DNA of 64,000 nucleotides from Gemmatimonadota bacterium (GCA_022822445.1 JAJEBR010000112.1:62001-126000); one strand, 5' to 3'; positions 36,893 through 46,594 are shown, counted from the stretch's first letter. Notes: generated from the letters alone by a model not told the origin. Numbers and translations: made by a program.

Positions 36893-37428
36893 CCGACTTC
36901 TTCTCCTGGCTGCCTCACCCGCGTGAGGGCGGTGTCTCCGTATCGGCGCTGCTCGGCGACCGCATCCGGCCGGAAGGACTCGCCCGCCCGGTGCTCCACC
37001 CACAGTTCCCGGGCGAAGGGGCCAATTCCGTAACGCGCCGCCAGCTGCGAGGTGTAATCACGGTCGTAGGGCGGGTCCGCAAGGGCAAGGTCGAAGGCGA
37101 ACGGCTCCAATGTGCGGAGGTGGGTCATCGCGTCGCGGCGGATCACGGTCGTGTGCGGGCCGGCTCCGAGCACGTGAATGTTCCGTTGGAGAACGAGCGC
37201 GGCCCGGTGACTGCGTTCGACGAACGTGACGTGCGCCGCCCCCCGGCTGAGCGCCTCCAGCCCGAGGGCCCCCGAGCCCGCGAACAGGTCCAGGACGCGC
37301 GCTCCCTCGATACGCGGTGCCAGGATGGACATCCACGCTTCCCGGACGCGGTCGGTGGTGGGACGGACGTCCCGTCCCGGCACCGGCGCGATCCGGCGGC
37401 TCTTCCACTTTCCGGCAATGATTCGCAC
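36889..37428 (-). CDS. rsmD: 16S rRNA (guanine966-N2)-methyltransferase RsmD
   Basis: Methylates G966 of 16S rRNA. The 179-residue protein has VRIIAGKWKSRRI at the start, the RPTTDRVREAWMSIL region, the SAM motif VLDLFAGSGALGLEALSRGA and the catalytic ADPPYDR. The GTG at 37428 gives the family's normal N-terminus (GAGG lies about ten bases upstream). The frame further upstream shadows recJ. The gene overlaps coaD by four bases. Confidence 0.95.
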   Translation of the reverse strand: MRIIAGKWKSRRIAPVPGRDVRPTTDRVREAWMSILAPRIEGARVLDLFAGSGALGLEALSRGAAHVTFVERSHRAALVLQRNIHVLGAGPHTTVIRRDAMTHLRTLEPFAFDLALADPPYDRDYTSQLAARYGIGPFARELWVEHRAGESFRPDAVAEQRRYGDTALTRVRQPGEEVG

Positions 37429-37477
37429 TGTGGGTCGACCTCGCTGGCCTGTGCGTGCCGCGCGGCGGCGGGCCCGT

Positions 37478-39241
37478 TCACTCGGAGGGACGAATGTCCA
37501 GGGCCTTGGCCTCGATGGTGGTGTGGCCCCGGAAGGTATTCTCGATGAGGCCGAAGGCGACATCCACCGGTCCTGCCATGAGATCCTCGGCGGGCGGCAC
37601 TCTGTCGGCAAGGCGGAATCCGATGAACCCGAGGCTCGCGCCGTCACGCGTCGCGCGGAACTTGAGATGGCTGTCCTTGAGCACCCGCGGCGGGGCCGTC
37701 AGGCGGACGCGGCGGGCGAAGAAAACGGGTTCGGGGTTGCCCCGGCCGAAGGGGCCGACATGCCGCAGGTAGCGGTAGAGTTCGGGTCCCGCCTCGCTCA
37801 GTTCCAGTTCCAGGTCGGCGCGGAGTTGCGGCCGGGGCTCGGCACCGCCCAGCGTGCGCCGGGCCCGGGAGCAGAAAGCCTCGCGGAAGGCGGGAAACCG
37901 GTCGCGGACGATGTCCAGTCCCGCGGCCTGGTGGTGGCCGCCGAAGCGCACCAGGTGCTCGGAGCATGCAGCGATGCCGGCGTGCAGGTCGAAGGAGGGG
38001 ATGGACCGGGCGCTTCCGCGACCGAGGTCCCCGTCGAAGGCGATGACCACCACGGGCCGGCAGATGCGCTCGACGATGCGGGACGCGACGATCCCGATCA
38101 CGCCGGGATGCCAGCCGTCTCCCGCCACGACGACGGCCCGGTCGCGGGACGGATCGTATTCGCTCTCGATCGCTTCCAGCGCCTCGGCGGTGGTGTCTTC
38201 CTCGACGCTCCGGCGCTCCCGGTTGTTCGTCTCCAGCGTGTCGGCCAGGCGTTCGGCCTCGTCGTCGTCGTGCGTGAGCAGCAGTCGCAGGGCCGCCATC
38301 GCATCCCCGACGCGCCCCGCGGCGTTGATGCGGGGGCCGAGCTGGAAGGCCACCGCCGCCGAATCGATCGGTCTTTCGGGGCCGGGGCTCAGGCCCGCGC
38401 GCCGGATCAGCGCCCGCAGCCCCGGGCGGGCCGTGTTCGTGAGGGCGCGGAGGCCGTAGCGGGCCAGCACACGGTTCTCCCCGGACAGCTCCACCTGGTC
38501 GGCGATGGTTGCGAGCGCCACCAGGTCCAGGTACTGCCAGCTCTCGTCCTCCGGGCCTCCCAGCGCCGCCGCCAGCAGCTGCCCCACCTTGAAGGCGACG
38601 CCCGCGCCGCAGAGGTGCTTGTTCGGATAGGCGCAATCGGGGCGGTTCGGGTTGACGACGGCCAGCGCGGGGGGAAGTTCGGGGCCGGGCCGGTGATGGT
38701 CGGTGACGATGACATCCATCCCGGCCGCGACGGCGCGCCGCACCGGATCCAGGGCCACGATCCCGCAGTCCACGGTGACCAGCACGGCCGCGCCCCTCGC
38801 CGCGGCCCGGTCCACGCCGTGGCGCGAGAGGTCGTAGCCGTGCCGCTTGCGGTCGGGGACGATCGCGTCGGCCCGGCCGCCCAGCGCCCGGATCCAGGCG
38901 GTGAGAAGCGCCGCCCCGCTGATCCCGTCCACGTCGTAGTCGCCGTGGACCACCACCAGTTCCTGTCGCGAAACTGCGCTCGCCAGGCGGCGGGCGGCGC
39001 GTTCCGCATCCGTCAGGCCGGAGGGATCGTGGAGGGAGCCAAGCAGCGGACGAAGGAAAGACCTGGCCGCTGCGGCCGTCCGGTGCCCCCTGGTCAGGAG
39101 CAGCCGACAGAGGGCGGTCGGAAGCCGTAGTTCACGCTGCAGCGCCCGGACGGCGTCGGGGTCGGGCGATGCGGGGATCCTCCAGAGCGGACGCGCCGCG
39201 AGCCGGGCGGCAGTCCCCGTTCCCCGGGGGCCTGACCTCAC
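37478..39241 (-). CDS. recJ: Single-stranded-DNA-specific exonuclease RecJ
   Basis: 5'-3' single-strand DNA exonuclease of recombination and mismatch repair. The 587-residue protein contains DHH-family motifs HGDYDVDGISGAALL, VTVDCGI and VTDHHRPG in the N-terminal half. The DHHA1 motif FGGHHQAAGL comes later, with a C-terminal OB-like domain. The metal-binding residues are intact. The GTG start at 39241 overlaps the stop of the zinc-ribbon gene (GTGA). RecJ stands 49 bases upstream of rsmD. Confidence 0.95.
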   Translation of the reverse strand: MRSGPRGTGTAARLAARPLWRIPASPDPDAVRALQRELRLPTALCRLLLTRGHRTAAAARSFLRPLLGSLHDPSGLTDAERAARRLASAVSRQELVVVHGDYDVDGISGAALLTAWIRALGGRADAIVPDRKRHGYDLSRHGVDRAAARGAAVLVTVDCGIVALDPVRRAVAAGMDVIVTDHHRPGPELPPALAVVNPNRPDCAYPNKHLCGAGVAFKVGQLLAAALGGPEDESWQYLDLVALATIADQVELSGENRVLARYGLRALTNTARPGLRALIRRAGLSPGPERPIDSAAVAFQLGPRINAAGRVGDAMAALRLLLTHDDDEAERLADTLETNNRERRSVEEDTTAEALEAIESEYDPSRDRAVVVAGDGWHPGVIGIVASRIVERICRPVVVIAFDGDLGRGSARSIPSFDLHAGIAACSEHLVRFGGHHQAAGLDIVRDRFPAFREAFCSRARRTLGGAEPRPQLRADLELELSEAGPELYRYLRHVGPFGRGNPEPVFFARRVRLTAPPRVLKDSHLKFRATRDGASLGFIGFRLADRVPPAEDLMAGPVDVAFGLIENTFRGHTTIEAKALDIRPSE

Positions 39242-39999
39242 GTCTGACTGGCCGGCTCCGTCAGTCCGTCCGTGGCCACGTCGGGCGGAGCGGTGACGAT
39301 GACGCCGCAAGCTTCGCAACTCACCAACCGTCCCGAGGAACGGATCTCGTTCTGAAGCTGCAGGGGGATGAGTGAGAAGCAGGATCCGCAGGCGCCGTCA
39401 TCGGTCATCGTCGCGACCGCCAACTTGCGGCCACCCTTCGCCAGGCCCTCGTAAACCGACAGGTATCTCCGCTCGATGCCCTCGGCGAAGAGCCCGCGCC
39501 GCACCTCCAGCGATGCCGCTTCGGACCGGATCGCCTCCTGCTGGGCACGGATCTCCTGCTTCTTCGGGGCCACGGCCGAGCGGACTTCCTCCATGCCCGC
39601 CCGCTGCTCGTCAAGCCGTTCCTCCAGCCGGCCGATCTGGTCCAGCAGGCTGATCACCTCCTGCTCCTCCTGGTCCAGGGCACGGCGCACCAATCCGAGC
39701 TCAGCCTGGACCGCTGCCTCCTCCCTGACCGTCCTCACCAGGTTGAGACGCTCCTCCAGCCGGTGGACGCGTAGCCGCTTTTCCTCTGCCGCGAGGCGCA
39801 ACCGCCGCTCTTCCAGCCTGAGGTCCCGAACCCTGATCTCCGTCGCGGCGACCTCTTCGGCGAGCTGTTGGGCCGGCTCCTCCACGGCCTCCAACTGCCC
39901 CTGGAAGGACTCGATCCGGTCCCGAATGGCCCGGATCTGCTGATCCATGTCCTGTAGTTCCAGCAACTGGCTGGATATCGGGCCGGTATCGACCGTCAC
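39238..39999 (-). CDS. Coiled-coil zinc-ribbon protein (CT398/DUF164 type)
   Basis: A 253-residue protein with a long antiparallel coiled coil (about 10-190) rich in Glu, Arg and Leu. A C-terminal C4 zinc ribbon follows, with CGSC and CEAC about 27 residues apart. This is the architecture of the CT398/CdsZ (zf-RING_7) family, found widely near RNase H, dnaG or recJ genes. Its role is poorly defined: flagellar, secretion and RNA-related functions have all been proposed. The GTG start overlaps the dnaG stop (GTGA). Confidence 0.88.
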   Translation of the reverse strand: MTVDTGPISSQLLELQDMDQQIRAIRDRIESFQGQLEAVEEPAQQLAEEVAATEIRVRDLRLEERRLRLAAEEKRLRVHRLEERLNLVRTVREEAAVQAELGLVRRALDQEEQEVISLLDQIGRLEERLDEQRAGMEEVRSAVAPKKQEIRAQQEAIRSEAASLEVRRGLFAEGIERRYLSVYEGLAKGGRKLAVATMTDDGACGSCFSLIPLQLQNEIRSSGRLVSCEACGVIVTAPPDVATDGLTEPASQT

Positions 40000-41807
40000 G
40001 ATGCGCCTTCCCCCTTCCGTCGGCTGGTCCTCGCTGCCCTGTGGGTGGACCTGCGCCAGTCCGGACCCAGGGCCCGCTTTTCCCTGTTCAAGTCTTCCTT
40101 GTCCTTGAGCAACCTGCGCTTTTCCGCTTCCTCGGCCGCGCCCTGCATCTGGATGTCCAGCGCCTCCAGACGGCGGTCGATCGTCCGGACATCGATTCCC
40201 CGGGCCACGTCCTCGAAGACCTCGTCCGGGGGAACCTCCCGGTTCCCGCTGAGCTCCTCGAAACGCTGCATCGCCTCCGGCGTCGCCCCCTCCGGCGGTA
40301 CCGCGAGTTCCGGGTCGTCGATCAGCCATTCGAAGATGGCACGGAAAGCACCATCCTCCAAGTCCGATGGACCCACGCGCTCGCCGGCCTGCTCGATCCA
40401 ATCCCGATTCTTGAGAAGAACGAGAAGGAAGTAGCGGTCCAGACCCAACCCCTGCACGCCCGGTAACGGCATCCGCCTCGGGAGCGTTGCGGGTCCCGGG
40501 CGCCCCCGTTCCGGGCGGGGGGCTTCGTGGAGTTCAGCCTTCAGCGTATCAATCTGAACGCCGGTAACATTCGCGACTTTGGACAGGTAGATGTCGCGCA
40601 GCTGTGGATCCTTGACGGCCCTGAGTGTTGAGAGCAGCCGGTCCAGCGCGTCGCGTGTGTTGCCGACCGAAGAGAAGTACTCGCGCTCCTCAAGAATCGC
40701 GATCTTCCGGTCCAGTACATCTACCGATTGGCTAACGAATTCATTCAGTGCAGCCGCACCGCCGGAACGGGCGACCGAGTCCGGATCCTCCCCCTTTGGG
40801 AGTGTGGCAACCCATGCGTGCAGCCCCTGTCCGAGGAGCGTGTCCGCGGCCCTGAAGGTCGCCCGCTGGCCCGCGGCGTCGTTGTCGAAGAGGATGCGGA
40901 CCTGCTTCGTATAGCGTCCGAGCAGCCGAGCGTGCGCCTCCGTGAGGGCGGTGCCGAGCGGGGCCACCGCGTGCGCGACACCCACCGCGGCAAGCGACAG
41001 TGCGTCCATGAACCCCTCGACGAGGAGCGCGGCCCCCTGCCGGCGGATGTGGTTGCCGGCCCAGCTGAGACCATAGAGGATCTCGCCCTTCTGGAAGATC
41101 GGGCTCTCGGGCGAGTTCAGGTACTTCGGCGCGCCCTTCCCTTCCGGGCCCAGCAACCGTCCCCCGAAGGCCAGCACCCGCCCGGACACCGCCTCGATGG
41201 GGAAGATCACGCGGTTGCGGAAGGCGTCGTAAAGCTGCTCCCGCTTCTCACTCTTCTTGAGCAGACCGAGTTCCAGCAGGATTCCTTCGCCGATGCCCCG
41301 GGCCGACGCGGCGTCGCGCAGCGTACCCCACTCGTCGGGTGCGTACCCGAGGCCGAAGCGCTCACCGGTTTCGCGCGTGATCCCCCTGCGCTCAAGGTAC
41401 TCCCGGGCCGCCTTTCCACCTTCCCACCCCCAAAGGCGTTCCTGGAAGAAGGCGTTCGCGTGCGCGGTGGCCTCGTAGTAGGGCCGCCAGGGATCGTCCG
41501 CCTTCCTGCCGCGCCGGACTTCCTTCACCTCGACCCCGCTGCGCGCTCCGACGTGCTTGACGGCGTCGGTGAAGCTCATCCCCTGGTGCTTCATCAGGAA
41601 CGAGAAGACATCCCCCGATTCGCCGGACGAGAAATCGTGGAAGAACGCCTTGGCGGGAATCACGTAGAAGGAGGGCGTCTTTTCCTTCTTGAAGGGACTG
41701 AGCCCCCGGAACTCCTTGCCCGCCTTCTTCAGCTGCACGAAGTCGCCGATGATTCCGACGATGTCCGCACGGGCCCGGACCTCCTCCACCACGTGGTCCG
41801 GAATCAT
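39996..41807 (-). CDS. dnaG: DNA primase DnaG lacking zinc-ligand residues
   Basis: Synthesises RNA primers at the replication fork. The 603-residue protein has the normal order: N-terminal CHC2-type domain, RNA-polymerase domain (about 110-260), TOPRIM with LLVEGFMDALSL and ILFDNDAAGQRAT, and a helical C-terminal DnaB-binding region. The usual zinc ligands are gone. Where family members read CPFH and CFGC, this protein has SPFK (37-40) and DFSS (58-61), while the surrounding KEKTPSFYV and SGDVFSFLM are kept. The fold may therefore be metal-free. Some Bacteroidota primases show a similar loss (from memory). ATG 41807 follows the mutS2 stop by one base. Confidence 0.95.
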   Translation of the reverse strand: MIPDHVVEEVRARADIVGIIGDFVQLKKAGKEFRGLSPFKKEKTPSFYVIPAKAFFHDFSSGESGDVFSFLMKHQGMSFTDAVKHVGARSGVEVKEVRRGRKADDPWRPYYEATAHANAFFQERLWGWEGGKAAREYLERRGITRETGERFGLGYAPDEWGTLRDAASARGIGEGILLELGLLKKSEKREQLYDAFRNRVIFPIEAVSGRVLAFGGRLLGPEGKGAPKYLNSPESPIFQKGEILYGLSWAGNHIRRQGAALLVEGFMDALSLAAVGVAHAVAPLGTALTEAHARLLGRYTKQVRILFDNDAAGQRATFRAADTLLGQGLHAWVATLPKGEDPDSVARSGGAAALNEFVSQSVDVLDRKIAILEEREYFSSVGNTRDALDRLLSTLRAVKDPQLRDIYLSKVANVTGVQIDTLKAELHEAPRPERGRPGPATLPRRMPLPGVQGLGLDRYFLLVLLKNRDWIEQAGERVGPSDLEDGAFRAIFEWLIDDPELAVPPEGATPEAMQRFEELSGNREVPPDEVFEDVARGIDVRTIDRRLEALDIQMQGAAEEAEKRRLLKDKEDLNREKRALGPDWRRSTHRAARTSRRKGEGAS

Positions 41808-41808
41808 C

Positions 41809-44211
41809 CTACCGGATCCTCACCAGCGTGACGCCGTAGCCACCCTCGCCCGGCTGGCCCGCGCGGAAGTCCTCCACCCGCGCGTCGCCGGCGAGAACCT
41901 CGGACACCCGCTTGCGGAGCGCCCCGGTGCCCAGACCGTGGATCACCCGCAGCTCGCGAAGGTCGGCCACCGCCGCCTCGTCGAGCGCGCGGCAGAGCGC
42001 CATCTCGGCCTCGTCGGCGCGCTTCCCGCGGAGATCCACTTCGGTGGCCGGATCCGGGGCGTGGCCGCTCCACCGGGGCGGCTTCGGCGCGGCGCGCCCC
42101 CCCTCCCCACCCCCCACGCGGCCCAGCCGGCTGCGCGCCACCCGCATCCGGACGCCGCCCACCAGCACGGCCACCCGGTCCCCCTCGACCTCCATCACCG
42201 TGCCCTCCGCCCCCGTGTCGCTCACCCGGACCGCCGCCCCGGCCACCAGCTCCGGTGCATCCAGCCCGCCATCCTCCCGCGGCGGTCCTCCCCCCCGCAC
42301 CACTGGCTCCTCCAGCGCCCGCGCGGCCTCCTCTACGGTCCGGCGCGCACGCCGTGCGGCCTCCCGGGCCGACAGCCCGTCCCGCTCCCGGCCCTGCAGA
42401 CCCTCGATTGCCGCCTCCACCTCGCGGCGCGCTACCAGGAGCATCCTGCGCGCCTCCCTGCGGGCCCGGGCCGCGGCCTCCCGCTCGGAGCGCCGCAGTG
42501 CCGCCTCCCGCGTCGCCAGTTCGGCCTCCAGGGCGCGGGTGCGCCGCCGCTCGGTCTCCAGGGCCGCGAGGAGGCGCGAGACCCCGCGCTCCTTCCGCTC
42601 CAGCGTCTCCAGGAGGTCGTCGAGGCGGGCCTCCGCACGGTCGCGGTAGCTGTCCGCCAGGTCGAGGACCTCGTCCGGGAAGCCCAGTCCGCGGGCGATC
42701 GCCAGTCCGTAGCTGCGGCCGGGGCGCCCCCTGGTGAAGCGGTAGGTGGGCGCGAGCCGCTCTCCGTCGAAGTCCAGCGAGGCGTTGACGATGCCGTTGT
42801 CCGGCGCCGCCAGCCGCTTCAGCCCGCCCATGTGCGAGGTCACCACCGCGAGGCAGCCGCGCACCGCGAGCGTTTCGATCAGCGCGCGGGCCAGCGCCTC
42901 GCCCTCCCTGGGGTCGGTGCCGGCGCCGGGCTCGTCGATGAGGACCAGTGAGCGCGGGCCGGCGCCCAACAGCACCTCCTGGAGGTTGCGGAGGTGCGCA
43001 GAGAAGGTGGACAGCGAATCCGCGATGGACTGTTCGTCACCTACATCGGCGTAGAACGAGTCGAAGGCGGGGATGCGGGTGCCGGGGCCCACCGGGGGGA
43101 TCACCCCCGCCTGGGCCAGCGACGCGACGAGCCCCACCGACTTCAGAAAGACGGTCTTGCCACCGGTGTTGGGACCCGTGACAACGACCACGCGCTCCTG
43201 CGGGTCGAGTTCGATGTCGAAGGGCACCGGGTCGGTTGCACCGGCAACCAGGAGGGGGTGGCGTCCCTGGCTTATGCACAGTCCGCGGTCTGCGGCGCCC
43301 TCCGCGCCGCCGTCCATCGGCCCGCCCGTGATCTCCGGAACGCTCCCGTCCCACCGGGCCGCCGTGCGGGCAAGCGCGACCCTGGCGTCCATCAACGTGA
43401 GCGCCTCGAGCGAGTCGGCGAACTCCCGGGCCCTTGGACGGCACCGGTCGGTCAGCTCCCGCAGGACGCGCTGCACCTCGCGAAGCTCGGCCCGCTCCAG
43501 CTCCCGCACCCGGTTCATCTCCACGATCGCGGAAGGAGGCTCGACGAAGACCGTGACGCCAGAGGAGGACTCGTCGTGGACGTACCCCCCTACCACCCGC
43601 TTGCCCTCCCTCCGCACCGGGATCACATAGCGCCCCTCCCGGATGGACACCGATGCCTCCGGGACCCGGTAGCGCTCGTCGATCCCCGCCAGCAGGCCTT
43701 CCAGGTGCCGGACGACCCGGTTGTGGGCGCCCCGCAGCCGGGCGCGAATCCGCCCGAGTTCCCTGCTTGCGCCATCCACGACTGTTCCGTCCGGATCCAC
43801 CGAACGCTCGATCGACGCCTGCAGCCGGGGGTTCGACAGGAGGCGGGCTCGCAGCTTCTGCAGCGCCGGCAATCCCCCTGCCCCCTCGGCCAGGGCGCGC
43901 TCCAGGGCTTGCCCGGCGGTCAGCAGGGCCCCCAGACGGGCCAGCCCGGCCGCCGGGAGGACCGAGCCTTCCACTTCCAGGCGTGCCAGGGTGGGGCCAG
44001 CCTCGGGGATGGAGGGGAGCGCCCAGTCGCCGCGTGGCTCCAGGAAGCGGACGGTCTCGGCGACCGCGTCCAGCCGCGCCCGGATCGCACCCGGATCGGC
44101 GGATGGCCTCAGCCCCCGGATCATCTCCCGCCCCGCCGTCGTTGACGCGAAGCCCGCAACGTACTCCAGGACCCGGTCGAACTCGAGGACCCGGAGGGCG
44201 CGGTCCGGCAT
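41809..44211 (-). CDS. mutS2: Endonuclease MutS2
   Basis: An 800-residue MutS-family ATPase without the mismatch-recognition domains. It has a lever/clamp-like N-terminal half, ATPase Walker A GPNTGGKTVFLKSVG, LVLIDEPGAGTDPREG and TSHMGGLKRLA. A long coiled coil with Arg/Glu/Ala-rich repeats (about 515-620) follows, then a KOW-like strand region. The C-terminal Smr nuclease domain has EVDLRGKRADEAEMAL and VIHGLGTGALRKRV. MutS2 suppresses recombination or splits collided ribosomes. The ATG start at 44211 comes one base after the upstream TAG. Confidence 0.96.
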   Translation of the reverse strand: MPDRALRVLEFDRVLEYVAGFASTTAGREMIRGLRPSADPGAIRARLDAVAETVRFLEPRGDWALPSIPEAGPTLARLEVEGSVLPAAGLARLGALLTAGQALERALAEGAGGLPALQKLRARLLSNPRLQASIERSVDPDGTVVDGASRELGRIRARLRGAHNRVVRHLEGLLAGIDERYRVPEASVSIREGRYVIPVRREGKRVVGGYVHDESSSGVTVFVEPPSAIVEMNRVRELERAELREVQRVLRELTDRCRPRAREFADSLEALTLMDARVALARTAARWDGSVPEITGGPMDGGAEGAADRGLCISQGRHPLLVAGATDPVPFDIELDPQERVVVVTGPNTGGKTVFLKSVGLVASLAQAGVIPPVGPGTRIPAFDSFYADVGDEQSIADSLSTFSAHLRNLQEVLLGAGPRSLVLIDEPGAGTDPREGEALARALIETLAVRGCLAVVTSHMGGLKRLAAPDNGIVNASLDFDGERLAPTYRFTRGRPGRSYGLAIARGLGFPDEVLDLADSYRDRAEARLDDLLETLERKERGVSRLLAALETERRRTRALEAELATREAALRRSEREAAARARREARRMLLVARREVEAAIEGLQGRERDGLSAREAARRARRTVEEAARALEEPVVRGGGPPREDGGLDAPELVAGAAVRVSDTGAEGTVMEVEGDRVAVLVGGVRMRVARSRLGRVGGGEGGRAAPKPPRWSGHAPDPATEVDLRGKRADEAEMALCRALDEAAVADLRELRVIHGLGTGALRKRVSEVLAGDARVEDFRAGQPGEGGYGVTLVRIR

Positions 44212-44212
44212 C

Positions 44213-44650
44213 CTACCCGAGCTCCTCCCGGACGATCGCCGAAGCCGCCCGCCCGTCGAATCTGCCGCGAATCCGTGGCATCAGCCCGCCCATGACCGCG
44301 CCGATGTGGCCCGCTCCCCCGTCGATGAGTTCACGAACGATCGCCCGCACCTCGTCCGCGCCCAGCTCTGGCGGGAGGTAGTCCCTCAACACCCCTTCCT
44401 GCTCCCGCTCACGGGCCGCCAGATCCGCGCGCCCCCCTTTCTCCATCTGCGCGGCGGCATCCTGGCGCTGCTTGATCGCCCTGGCCACGACCATCCGCAC
44501 CCCGTCGTCGTCCAGGGCGCCCCCGGCCTCGATTTCCCTGTTCCTCAGCTCGGCCAGGGTCGTCGACAGCACCAGCGTGCGCACCTTGTCCCTGGCGCGG
44601 CGCGCATCGTTCAAATCCGTCCTCAGCTGTTCCTTCAGCGAATCCTTCAA
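44213..44650 (-). CDS. GatB/YqeY domain protein
   Basis: A 145-residue stand-alone YqeY protein, related to the tRNA-binding tail of the amidotransferase subunit GatB. Signatures are LKEQLRTDLNDARRARDKVR, STTLAELRNREIE, LRDYLPPEL and GHIGAVMGGLMPRIRGRFDGR. It probably binds tRNA, but no activity is established. The TTG start at 44650 has GAGGGG upstream. mutS2 begins one base after its stop. It probably forms a unit with mutS2, dnaG, the zinc-ribbon gene and recJ. Confidence 0.92.
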   Translation of the reverse strand: MKDSLKEQLRTDLNDARRARDKVRTLVLSTTLAELRNREIEAGGALDDDGVRMVVARAIKQRQDAAAQMEKGGRADLAAREREQEGVLRDYLPPELGADEVRAIVRELIDGGAGHIGAVMGGLMPRIRGRFDGRAASAIVREELG

Positions 44651-44998
44651 TGCCGTCCCCTCCTCTCGGGCCGCAAACCGTCGCTACGACCCTTCAAGAT
44701 ACCCGCGGGACGCCCTGCACGGGACCAAACCGGCTCCTCACGGCAACCGAACCGGGTGCCTCGCGCGGGGCCGAGTCGGCACCGCGCGGGAACCGAACCG
44801 CCGCCTCAAGCCGGGCCGAAGGGCCGGGCGGTGCACCGAACGGGGGACCTGGGGGCCGCCCGCGGGGCCGGGACCCACCCGTCGGGACAGCCGAATCCGC
44901 CGATTCCCGACCGGGCGTCCCATCGAGCCATATCAATGCCCGGGAAGGGCTGGTACCGTACATGTCCCCGTGGACACCGACACCGACACCGGAGCACC
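44651..44998. repeat. Spacer with degenerate 22-24-nt repeats
   Basis: 348 bases with no gene. About six imperfect units sharing a GGGAACCGAACCG-like core lie between 44695 and 44860. The rest is GC-rich. The region sits between divergent starts (the YqeY gene leftward and the hypothetical gene rightward), so it must contain promoters, but none is clear. Confidence 0.4.
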
Positions 44999-45427
44999 AT
45001 GGCCTGGACAACCGAATGCGTGGTGGACATCCTGCGCCGGGTGGGTCCCGGCGCGCTGCCGACGGAAAGACTGAAGGCGGAGCTGAGACGGTCCCGCCCT
45101 CCCATCCTGCTGACGCGCGAGCGGCTCGAAGACCTTATCGAAGAGTCCGAAGGACGCGTGGCTCTCATGGAGGTGCGGCTGGACGATCCGGATCGCACGG
45201 TCGTGGAGAGCTGGGTCCTGCTCACCGACTCCCGGGACCGGCCCAGCCGTCCGGAGATTGCGGCGGAACTATGGCGGAGTCTGGCCGCGCTCGCCGAGGA
45301 TCTTGACACGTCCTCCAGGGTGGCGGTTTGCCGATGGATCCTGACAGCACGCAACGCCGCGCGCGCCTGCTCGATCGGGATCGGCTCCCGGCTCGCGCGC
45401 GCGCCCCGCGCCGGACGGCGCCAGTAA
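44999..45427 (+). CDS. Hypothetical protein, 142 aa
   Basis: I do not recognise this family. The frame from ATG 44999 (GGAG seven bases upstream) encodes a soluble, alternating helix-strand protein. Its N-terminal half (TTECVVDILRRVGPGALPTERLKAELRR) looks like a winged helix. It then has acidic strands (VALMEVRLDDPDRTVVESWVLL) and a helical end with an Arg/Ala-rich tail. It is the only plus-strand gene between 17862 and the window end, convergent with dnaJ. Codon bias resembles real genes. A regulatory DNA-binding role is only a guess. Confidence 0.6.
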   Translation: MAWTTECVVDILRRVGPGALPTERLKAELRRSRPPILLTRERLEDLIEESEGRVALMEVRLDDPDRTVVESWVLLTDSRDRPSRPEIAAELWRSLAALAEDLDTSSRVAVCRWILTARNAARACSIGIGSRLARAPRAGRRQ

Positions 45428-45429
45428 CC

Positions 45430-45442
45430 CCCCCTCCGGGGG
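45430..45442. terminator. Short hairpin between convergent genes
   Basis: CCCCCTCCGGGGG forms a five-pair stem between the stop codons of the hypothetical gene and dnaJ. There is no T-run, so it is at best a weak or factor-assisted terminator. Confidence 0.25.
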
Positions 45443-45444
45443 AA

Positions 45445-46584
45445 TCAGCTCAGAGCCTCCTTTACCCTGGACCAGAAGCCGCGCCGCTGTCCGGCCTCGA
45501 TCTTCTCGGGCGGGGCGTCTTCGATGCGGCGCAGCTTGCGCAACAGGCTCTCCTGCTCGGTGCTCAGCCGGGTCGGCACCCAGACGACGAACCGCACCAG
45601 CAGGTCGCCCCGGCCGCGCCCGTTCAGCACCGGAACACCCTCGCCCTCGATCCGGATCACCTCGCCGCTCTGTGTTCCGGCCGGGATGTCCACCCAGGTG
45701 TTGCCATCCACGGTGGGCACGGTGATCCGGGTCCCGAGCGCGGCCTGGCTGAAGGTCAGGGGAACCTCCGCGATCAGGTGGTTGCCCTTTCGCACGAAGC
45801 GGTCGTCCTCCTCGACCTCGAGCAGCACGATGATGTCTCCCCGGGGTCCGCCGCGGGGGCCCGCGTTGCCCTCCCCGCGCAGCGTGATGTAGTTCTCCGC
45901 CGATACCCCGGCCGGGATATCCACCGCGATCTCCCGCTCGGCGCGCACCCGCCCGTCGCCCCGGCAGCGGTGGCAGCTCTCCGAGATGATCGTCCCCTCC
46001 CCCTCGCAGCGGCGGCAGGGCGTCACGCTCACGAAGCGGCCGAAGACCGAACGTTCCTCGAGGCGCTCCTCGCCCGTGCCGTTGCAGCCGGGGCAGGTGA
46101 GCGGGCGGGCCCCGTCCTTCACCCCCGTGCCGGAACAGGACTCGCAAGCGTCCAGAACCGACACCCGCACCTTCCTGCCGGCCCCGTCGCGAACATCCTT
46201 GAGCGTCAGGGGCAGCCTGATGCGGAGCGACTTGCCCCGCGTGGTTCGCGGGCCTCGTCTGCGGACGCCAAACAGCCCCTCCAACCCTCCGAGGCCGCCG
46301 AAGTCCCTCATGAAAACCTCCAGCGCATCGGAAAAGTCGAGTCCGCCACCGAAGCCGCCCTGCCCGCGCAGCCCTTCCTTGCCATAGCGGTCGTAGCGGG
46401 CCCGCTTGCCGGGATCCCGCAGTACTTCGTACGCCTCGGTGACCTCCTTGAAGCGCTCTTCCGCTTCGCTCGAGCCCGCATTGCGGTCCGGATGGTACTC
46501 CAGCGCGACCTTGCGGTAGGCCTTCTTGATCTCGTCCTGGCTGGCGGTCCTGGGAACGCGCAGCAGGGAATAGTAGTCGGACAT
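45445..46584 (-). CDS. dnaJ: Chaperone protein DnaJ (type I)
   Basis: Hsp40 co-chaperone that delivers substrates to DnaK and stimulates its ATPase. The 379-residue protein has a J domain with HPD at 31-33 and a Gly/Phe region (GGFGGGLDF). Four zinc-binding repeats follow ([32 protein letters not shown]), then two beta-rich substrate domains. All eight zinc cysteines are present. It follows hrcA by ten bases. grpE and dnaK are not in the window, so the usual hrcA-grpE-dnaK-dnaJ order is broken up. Confidence 0.96.
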   Translation of the reverse strand: MSDYYSLLRVPRTASQDEIKKAYRKVALEYHPDRNAGSSEAEERFKEVTEAYEVLRDPGKRARYDRYGKEGLRGQGGFGGGLDFSDALEVFMRDFGGLGGLEGLFGVRRRGPRTTRGKSLRIRLPLTLKDVRDGAGRKVRVSVLDACESCSGTGVKDGARPLTCPGCNGTGEERLEERSVFGRFVSVTPCRRCEGEGTIISESCHRCRGDGRVRAEREIAVDIPAGVSAENYITLRGEGNAGPRGGPRGDIIVLLEVEEDDRFVRKGNHLIAEVPLTFSQAALGTRITVPTVDGNTWVDIPAGTQSGEVIRIEGEGVPVLNGRGRGDLLVRFVVWVPTRLSTEQESLLRKLRRIEDAPPEKIEAGQRRGFWSRVKEALS

Positions 46585-46594
46585 GGTTGGCGTG

